This document shows, piece by piece, positions 1 to 6,000 of a stretch of 9,159 nt of DNA. The notes beneath the pieces are model-generated. The model searched no databases. It was given only the letters and a program-made list of their open reading frames with translations, and was not told the DNA's origin. A program made the position numbers and the translations under genes. The DNA is from JAAEQG01 sp023133475 (GTDB lineage: Bacteria; Planctomycetota; Phycisphaerae; UBA1845), in contig DAOVLE010000213.1 in the NCBI GenBank assembly GCA_030631415.1, forward strand, positions 1-9,159, read 5' to 3'. Every line of letters begins with the position of its first letter. Position 1 is the first letter of the stretch.

Positions 1-20
1 AGGGGCTGAGAATGCGCCAT

Positions 21-36
21 CGTGTTCATGAACACG
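21..36. repeat. Perfect 16-bp palindrome
   Basis: CGTGTTCATGAACACG is identical to its own reverse complement, with no spacer. Its form suits a dimeric regulator site, but no promoter or gene can be assigned to it in this window because the left flank is cut off. It could also be chance or part of a mobile repeat. Confidence 0.45.
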
Positions 37-128
37 TATCCCCGGGTTTGCTGCGTTGGATGCCATGGCGCCCGTCAGCCTTATGCCACAAAAAAGGGGA
101 ACACGAATCGCGCTGGACATTCGCGTCC

Positions 129-148
129 CCCACCGCTAAAGCGGTGGG
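129..148. repeat. REP-like hairpin, 9-bp stem
   Basis: CCCACCGCT (129-137) and AGCGGTGGG (140-148) are perfect inverted repeats separated by AA. If the central bases stay unpaired, the stem is 8 bp with a 4-nt loop. It lies in non-coding DNA, has no T tract, and is preceded about 40 nt upstream by TATGCCACAAA (82-92). That same 11-mer occurs inside the double hairpin at 2210-2262, which suggests related interspersed palindromic elements. Confidence 0.6.
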
Positions 149-350
149 CCACCCACTTTTACCGAAAACGACATTAGCCGTTCCACGGTGCTCGTATTGG
201 TATCGGTGATCGTCGCCGGTTTTCTGGAGCGAAGGTTGCAGCGAAGATCGGAGAAGGACCGATATTACGGGCAACGGCAGGCTTGCGCTAGGCCCGTCGA
301 AACGCGAAACTGTTTGATCGAAAATGGCACTAGCGCGGTCATACTAGAGG

Positions 351-452
<102 letters not shown>

Positions 453-464
453 CCTGGACTGAGC

Positions 465-1484
465 ATGGAGGCAGATGTGTTTGATTGGACCTCGGCAACG
501 GTGTTGGTGACCGGTGGAACCGGTTCGTTTGGCCAGGCGTTCACGAAGATTATGCTACGCGAATACCACCCCAAAAAACTCATCATCTATAGCCGCGACG
601 AGTGGAAGCAGCACATGATGGCCGGCGATGGTTTCGATCACCCGAACCTGCGCTACTTCATCGGTGACGTGCGTGATCCGAGCCGCCTGCGGCGGGCCTT
701 TCAGGACGTGGACGTCGTGGTGCATACAGCGGCGATGAAGCAGGTTCCCACCTGCGAGTACAACCCGATCGAAGCGGTTGCCACAAACATCAACGGCGCC
801 CGCAACGTCATCGATGCCGCCCTGGACAATCAAGTCCGCCGAGTCTTCACCCTGAGCACGGACAAAGCCACCGCCCCACTCAACCTCTACGGCGCCACTA
901 AACTCGTGGCTGAGAAACTGTTCGTGCACGCCAACAACTACAATCGGCAAGGGCATCCACAGACCGGCTTCTCGTGTGTGCGTTACGGAAACGTGCTGGG
1001 CAGCCGTGGAAGCGTCGTTCCGCTGTTCGCCGAGCAGCGGGCCAACGGCAAGCTGCGGGTCACCGACCTCCGCATGACCCGCTTCTGGATCACACTCGAG
1101 CAGGGGGCTCGCTTTGTGATCTCGTGTATCGAGCGGATGAAGGGCGGCGAGGTCTTCATCCCAAAACTGCCCAGCATGAAGACCGTGGACCTGGCTCGGG
1201 CGATGGCCCCTGATGCCCGGATCGAGTGCATCGGCATTCGCCCCGGTGAAAAGCTGCACGAGTCGCTCATCTCGCCGGACGAAGCCCGGCAAACCATCGA
1301 TGCCGGCGACTGCTATATTCTGCTCCCCGGCGATGGCCTGCGCCGCCAACGCGATTGGGCTGCGGAGGGCAAACCGTTGGCAGAGGGCTTTGTCTATGCG
1401 AGTGATACCAATCAGCAGTGGTTGACCATCGAGCAGATTCGAGAGCTGATCGACACCACGGAAGCATGCCACGCATGCACGTAG
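465..1484 (+). CDS. pseB: UDP-N-acetylglucosamine 4,6-dehydratase (inverting), PseB type
   Basis: This is an NAD(P)-dependent extended short-chain dehydrogenase/reductase. The family converts UDP-GlcNAc to UDP-2-acetamido-2,6-dideoxy-L-arabino-hex-4-ulose, the first step towards pseudaminic-acid-type sugars. The 339 residues match the usual PseB length of about 330. Visible motifs are the Rossmann TGGTGSFG at 16-23, the D-K pair at 133-134 and Tyr142/Lys146 in LYGATK, which correspond to the catalytic Asp, Lys and Tyr of Helicobacter PseB. RYGNVLGSRGSVVP (173-186), the TDLRMTRFWIT segment near 200-210, IPKLPSMK (232-239) and GIRPGEKLHE (257-266) are also typical. The ATG at 465 lacks a clear ribosome site. 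A GTG at 477 has GGAGG 5 nt upstream and would give a 335-residue protein, so it is a serious alternative. The gene overlaps the next by about 10 nt, indicating co-translation. Family certainty is high; the exact final sugar is unknown because the other pathway genes are absent. Confidence 0.93.
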   Translation: MEADVFDWTSATVLVTGGTGSFGQAFTKIMLREYHPKKLIIYSRDEWKQHMMAGDGFDHPNLRYFIGDVRDPSRLRRAFQDVDVVVHTAAMKQVPTCEYNPIEAVATNINGARNVIDAALDNQVRRVFTLSTDKATAPLNLYGATKLVAEKLFVHANNYNRQGHPQTGFSCVRYGNVLGSRGSVVPLFAEQRANGKLRVTDLRMTRFWITLEQGARFVISCIERMKGGEVFIPKLPSMKTVDLARAMAPDARIECIGIRPGEKLHESLISPDEARQTIDAGDCYILLPGDGLRRQRDWAAEGKPLAEGFVYASDTNQQWLTIEQIRELIDTTEACHACT

Positions 1485-2206
1485 TCGCAATCATTCAGGC
1501 CCGGATGGGCAGCAGCCGTCTGCCGGGAAAAGTGCTCAAAGATCTCGGCGGCAAGACCATGTTGGCCAGGGTCGTCCAACGCGTCCAACAAACGAGACTG
1601 GTGGGCAATGTTGTGGTGGCCACCACTGACTTGGCGGCTGACGAGCCTATCGTGGCTGCCTGTAATCGCTTGGGTGTTGATGTCTATCGTGGCAGTGAAC
1701 AGGATGTCCTGGACCGCTATTACCGCACAGCCCAGGCTTACAAAGCCGACGCTATTGTCAGGGTCACCTCCGATTGCCCGCTGATTGATCCGGAGATAAC
1801 CGACCGGGTGATCCGCGTCTTCCTCGACGAAAAGCCGGACTACGCGAGCAACATTCTCAAACGCAGCTATCCGCGAGGCCTGGATACGGAAGTGGTGACC
1901 TTCTCCGCCCTCGAGCAGGCATGGCGTGCCGCGACGGAGAGCTATCAGCGTGTGCACGTTCTCCCGTACATCACCGAGCACGAAGGCGTTTTTCGTCTTG
2001 TCTCGGTCACGGGTCGATCTGATTATAGCAACCATCGCTGGACGGTGGATGTGCCGGATGACCTTGCGTTTGCCCGCGCGGTTTACGCTCGGTTGGCTGA
2101 CGGTGGCAATTTCAACTGGCGTGACGTGCTGAGGCTGCTCGCTGGAGAACCGTGGTTGCAACAACTCAACTGTCAAGTATTGCAAAAAGCGGTAGAGGAG
2201 GGGTGA
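1475..2206 (+). CDS. spsF: SpsF/COG1861-type cytidylyltransferase (acylneuraminate cytidylyltransferase-like)
   Basis: This 243-residue nucleotidyltransferase should activate a sugar, probably a nonulosonic or related acid, with CTP for transfer to a surface glycan. IIQARMGSSRLPGKVL at 6-21 is the nucleotide-binding loop of this family. Further motifs are RGSEQDVLDRYY (72-83), VRVTSDCPLIDPE (95-107), PRGLDTEV (133-140), HVLPYITEHE (161-170) and HRWTVDVPDD (187-196). I chose the ATG at 1475 because GGAAG (1460-1464) lies 10 nt upstream and the family normally begins 5 to 6 residues before IIQAR. The ATG at 1466 would add three residues but has no room for a ribosome site. The frame is open further upstream to 1418, inside the dehydratase. 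The gene overlaps pseB, so the two form an operon. True PseF enzymes from Helicobacter differ in the N-terminal motif, so the SpsF label describes the family and does not fix the substrate. Confidence 0.88.
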   Translation: MHVVAIIQARMGSSRLPGKVLKDLGGKTMLARVVQRVQQTRLVGNVVVATTDLAADEPIVAACNRLGVDVYRGSEQDVLDRYYRTAQAYKADAIVRVTSDCPLIDPEITDRVIRVFLDEKPDYASNILKRSYPRGLDTEVVTFSALEQAWRAATESYQRVHVLPYITEHEGVFRLVSVTGRSDYSNHRWTVDVPDDLAFARAVYARLADGGNFNWRDVLRLLAGEPWLQQLNCQVLQKAVEEG

Positions 2207-2209
2207 TGT

Positions 2210-2262
2210 AGGGCGGGTTCCACCCGCCACACTATGCCACAAAGGCGGGTAGAACCCGCCCT
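2210..2262. repeat. REP-like double hairpin after spsF
   Basis: The arms 2210-2228 and 2244-2262 are inverted repeats of 19 bp with a single C-A mismatch (2221/2251), separated by 15 nt. Each arm is itself a small palindrome, GGCGGGT and ACCCGCC around three bases. The element could therefore fold as one long hairpin or as two small ones, like paired REP units. It begins 4 nt after the stop codon and has no T tract, so it may protect the mRNA end rather than terminate by itself. Its leading 12-mer TGTAGGGCGGGT recurs with one change at 8801-8812. Confidence 0.8.
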
Positions 2263-2309
2263 GCAACTGTGATTACGCCGTTTTCTCGGTTTTCCACGTT
2301 CCATTTTTT

Positions 2310-2419
2310 ATGAACGCAGAGACGCAGAGAGCGCAGAGAAGAAAGAAGGGAGTGCACCCAACGACAATGTCTCGCATCCCCCCATTTTCCATTTTTCATT
2401 TTCAATTTTCCATTTTTTT
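2310..2419 (+). repeat. Composite direct repeat, copy B
   Basis: The 29-nt GA-rich head (2310-2338), an AGTGCACCC-containing middle (2351-2359), and a degenerate tract of CCATTTT-like units (2382-2419) repeat the order seen in copy A at 351-452. The middle parts share AGTGCACC and CGAC-like segments but have diverged by substitutions and small insertions. An extra CCATTTTTT lies directly before the head (2301-2309). The offset between the heads is 1,959 nt, which spans the whole two-gene sugar unit. Confidence 0.75.
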
Positions 2420-2464
2420 AGATGCGATTGCCCTGGGGCACCCGCCGCTCCTATCCTATTGGTC

Positions 2465-2493
2465 TTGACAAAGGCGACTAATAACTGGATAAT
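2465..2493 (+). promoter_or_regulatory. Near-consensus sigma-70 promoter
   Basis: TTGACA (2465-2470, 6 of 6) is followed after exactly 17 bp by GATAAT (2488-2493, 5 of 6 to TATAAT). Transcription would start near 2500, about 500 nt before the next start codon. It is the best promoter in the window by eye. It could serve the giant gene through a long leader, or drive a short non-coding transcript ending around the 2738-2783 hairpin. Confidence 0.6.
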
Positions 2494-2737
2494 TGCTGGA
2501 AACCGGCAGGATGCTCGGGTTGAGGCATGTCGTTACTCCGAGCACAATGGGCAGAAGCTTTGCTGGAGTATGCGGCATTTGGGTCTGTCGGGCTGCTGGG
2601 CGGCAATAGCGCAGGTTGGGTTTGTGCGAATAGCCCAGCGGGGATCCGGTCATGTCGGTGCGCGAAGGGTGTGGGTTTGCCCTGTGCGACAACTGCCTTA
2701 ACCCGAATACACAACATTAAGGGAACGGCCATCCGTC

Positions 2738-2783
2738 CCCCACCCCGTTCGCCGGTCCTCCGGACCGGCGAAACGGGATGGGG
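2738..2783. repeat. Strong hairpin, about 20-bp stem
   Basis: The left arm 2738-2758 and right arm 2762-2783 pair around a TCC loop. The innermost 9 bp (CGCCGGTCC/GGACCGGCG) are perfect. One bulged A and one C-A mismatch occur further out, and the base closes with CCCCA against TGGGG. No T tract follows on either strand, so a standard intrinsic terminator is unlikely. It may be an RNA structural element in the leader, an attenuator with an atypical tail, or a mobile palindrome. Confidence 0.65.
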
Positions 2784-2994
2784 CACCTGCCGTGGCTGGG
2801 GTGTCTGTCGGCTGATGGTCGCGGATGTTTCTGCTGGAGGGGGGAAAGTTTTGGCTGGCTGCACCATTCGGGTGAGTCGGTTGGAATGCGGCCGGTTATC
2901 GAGTTGGCTTATAGCGTAGTTGGAGGTTAGAGGCGTATAGCGGCCGGAGAGCGCGTAGCGCAAAGAGCCGATCCAGTTATCCACCTCACAGAAC

Positions 2995-3000
2995 AGGAGG
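2995..3000 (+). promoter_or_regulatory. Ribosome binding site of the giant gene
   Basis: AGGAGG ends 7 nt before the ATG at 3008, which is a full-strength Shine-Dalgarno match at ideal spacing. It fixes the start of the 1,891-residue protein, and the signal peptide that follows agrees with this choice. Confidence 0.85.
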
Positions 3001-3007
3001 AAGTGAA

Positions 3008-6000
3008 ATGAAGAGGTATCTGTATTTAGCTGCCGGTTTTGCCCTTGCTATGGGTGTCACCGCTCAGGGTTTCCCCATCTGGCACTCCAGCGTGGTCACA
3101 GGCCACACCGAGGCTCCACCGGGAGAGCTATCTGCGGGGCTGGCATCGTGGACAGCACCCGCGGACTTCAACACCACTCCTACAAAAGCGATGTCGGCCA
3201 AAACCCCACAGACGCGGCAAAGCGGCACTCGCCAAGGCGGTGAGATTTGCGAAACCGCCACCGAGTTCTACGAACTACCCTACATGGACACCGGCACCAC
3301 CGACGGCTACTACGATGACTACGAAGAAATGGATGGGATGGGCTGCCCTTACGACTCGAACTCGCCCGACGTGGTGTACTCCTACACGCCTCCCGTGGAC
3401 ATCGAGGTCACTATCGACCTGTGCAATAGCCAGTACGACACCAAGGTGTTCGTGTACGAGGATATTTGCACCAGCGGGACAGCCATTGCCTGCGACGACG
3501 ACAGTTGCCCGGGTGGCACTTATAAATCCATCATCGAGGGACTGACGCTGGCTGCCGGGCATACCTACTACATCGTGGTCGACGGCTATGGCGGTGGGAG
3601 CGGCGAGTATGAACTCAACGTCACCGAGGATGACCCGTGCCCTCCCCCACCAAACGATAACTGCGAGGACGTTTCCCCCGTGACGCTGGAGGACGGGATT
3701 CCGGTGATCTTTACCGGCGACAACACCTGCGCCACCAACCAGTGTTTGGACTTCTCGGGAGGTCACGTTTGGGAGGCCTTCACTTTGACCGAGTCCATGG
3801 ACGTGACGTTGGATTACTGCGGCACGGACCCGTTGTTCGGGAATGCGTGGTTAAACCTTACCAAAGAATGCCCGTGCGAAACTTTCACCGAAGGTGGAAC
3901 GTATGATTCCGAGACGTGCGGCGACGGAAACCTGACCATCCGGTGGACTGAGTTGGATCCGGGGACGTATTACTACCCGGTCCTGCGTATTACCGATGTG
4001 GCTGAGGGCCCGTACACCATCACCGTGGTGGGGACCCCCTCCACTCCATGCGAGGTTGACTGTCCACCGGGGGGAATAGCCGAGGGTGAACCGGACTGCC
4101 ACGACAACTACGACGACTACTTCAACCCCGGCTGCAACAACGACCCGCCGGTCTTCTCGATGATCGCTTGCGGGGACACGATCTGCGGGACGGGTGGAAC
4201 CTTCGAGAACGACATCACGTGCAACAGCAATGGGGATTGCTGGGCGGGCGGTATCTGCTCGAACGGCGTCTGCACCGTGCCGGCCAACACCCGCGACACC
4301 GACTGGTATGAGATCACCGTCATCGAGGAGACGCAACTCATCTGGAGCGTCGAGGCGGAGTTCACCGTGCTGGCTTACATCCTTGATGGGAACCAGGGGT
4401 GCGAGGAGCACACGACCATCGCCAGCGGCACCGCCGGCAAGTGTGAGGTTCTCGACTTGACCGCCTGTGTCGCACCAGGGACCTATTGGCTGTGGGCTGG
4501 GACGAACGACTTCTCGGGCGTTCCGTGCCCGTCGGATTACGTTGGGACAGTGGTCTGCCAACCTTGTCCGATGGGGGCTTGCTGTCTGGATGACGGCACG
4601 TGCGAGGCAGCTATATCCCAGGTGGCGTGCGAGGCTTTGGGCGGCACCTGGCAGGGGGCTGACACCGTGTGCGATCCCAACCCGTGCCCGCAAATACCAG
4701 ACAACGACACCTGCGACACCGCTGAGATGATTGAGATGATTGGCACGTCCGGCAGCGTGATTTCCAACAACACGCTAGCGGAGGATGACGCCACACCATA
4801 CTGCGGTACGTCGTCGCCCGGGCATGGCATGTGGTATGTTGTTGTCGGCACCGGCACCACGATGACCATGACCACCTGCAGTGAGAACACCGACTTCGAT
4901 ACGAAGATCCAGGTGTTCTGCGACTGTGGCCCCATGGTGTGCGTTGGTGGTAACGATGACGACCATACGTGCGAGTACAGTTCGTTTCAGTCGACGGGGA
5001 GTTGGTGCTCCGAGGCTGAGCAGTTGTACTTCGTTCAAGTGGGCGGCTATAGCACTGCCGTCGGCACGTTCGAGTTGATCGTTTCGGAAAACGGGGTGGA
5101 CTGCTCCCCGCCGGTGAACTGCACTCCAACCCTGGGCGCCTGCTGTCTGCCCGACGGGGGCTGCCTCGAAACCACCGCCTCCGAGTGCGATGCCATGGGC
5201 GGTGAGGCGCTGGAGATCGGAACGGCATGCCTGGGCGATCTGAATGAAAACGGTCACGATGATGCCTGCGAGGACGGGCCGTGTGAAGATTGTGGCCCCG
5301 GGCCTCACTGGGTGGATACCTGCTCGCACGGCATGGACCACGTGCCCTCGGGCGCCCTGGTGGGCATCGACATCGACGATGACTGTTTGGCGGACGCCAG
5401 CCTGGTGATGATTGGCCCGGTGACCATCCAGCGTTCGGACCCGTTGGACGATTCGGTGCAATTCCCCGGTCTGGCTGAGATTGACGGGCATCTCGACGTG
5501 ATCGACACCGAGATTCTCTACATGAGCCTGGAGAGCGGCGGGTACACGTTGATCGCCGGAGCCGACCTGGGGGCGGTCCCGCTGGCTGAGTCGCTGGGCG
5601 CCATTGCCGAGCAACCGGACGATCCCCTATTGGCTGACAGCTTCTTTGACGTGTACTTCGAGATCGAGCTGGACGACGGCACCCTGGCGTACAACCAGGA
5701 CCCGCTGCACGTTGACTCGGTGATCGATTGTGTGCCGCCCAATACCACGTACATCCATCCGGTGGGTTGTATTCCGATGTACGACTCGCCGACCGGTGGG
5801 ACGTGGATCGCCAACCTGGTGACTGCTGACCACGATCTGTATCCGATGCCGGAGGCTTGCTGCCTGCCCCTGCCATATGCTAACTGCGTGGACGTCACGC
5901 CTGCGGAGTGTGTGGCTTACGAGGACGGCACGCCGCAAGGTCCCGGCACTGCCTGCTCTTCACCGCCAGAGGCCTGCTGCCTGCCGACGGGCGAGTGCCT

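Larger units (their letters stand above)
2420..3007 (+). other. 588-nt non-coding leader region of the giant gene
   Basis: I see no convincing gene on either strand. Open frames of 78 to 168 codons exist, but they overlap each other in several frames, run through the hairpin and resemble no family I know. The stretch contains a near-consensus promoter (2465-2493) and possible stems at 2512-2518/2538-2544 (TGCTCGG/CCGAGCA) and 2593-2601/2633-2641 (around GCTGGGC/GCCCAGC). It also holds the strong hairpin at 2738-2783 and two near-identical 11-mers (GGCTTATAGCG at 2906, GGCGTATAGCG at 2932). It may be a long 5' leader, a separate small RNA, or both. Confidence 0.55.

Noticed and set aside
12..209. 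65-codon open frame on the plus strand
   Set aside because: It reads straight through the hairpin at 129-148, has no ribosome site and resembles no protein family; it is most likely translated repeat DNA.
555..1490. 311-codon open frame on the minus strand, antisense to pseB
   Set aside because: The plus-strand frame has full family motifs, and this antisense frame is a by-product of GC-rich codon use with no recognisable domain.
2674..2690. Minus-strand GTCGCACAGGGCAAACC, resembling the 5' conserved segment of the c-di-GMP-I (GEMM) riboswitch
   Set aside because: The rest of the consensus is missing: no GGGACGCAAAGCC segment, no GGCCUAA and no pairing partner at the expected distance, and no gene follows on that strand. 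Treated as chance; a covariance search with the GEMM-I model would settle it.
2831..2860. GGGGGGAAAGTTTTGGC, vaguely like the start of an RNase P RNA core
   Set aside because: The invariant GAAAGTCCGGGC segment and the downstream ACAGAAA-type core are absent.
2478..2984. 168-codon open frame on the minus strand in the leader region
   Set aside because: It crosses the strong hairpin, competes with overlapping frames on both strands and has no familiar motif; not supported as a gene.
2977..2985. TTATCCACC, 8 of 9 to a DnaA box
   Set aside because: It is a single copy with no cluster of boxes, AT-rich unwinding element or dnaA/dnaN gene nearby; not evidence of an origin.
4611..5876. 421-codon open frame on the minus strand inside the giant gene
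   Set aside because: It is Arg/Pro/Ser-rich shadow sequence opposite a well-supported coding frame, with no family motif.
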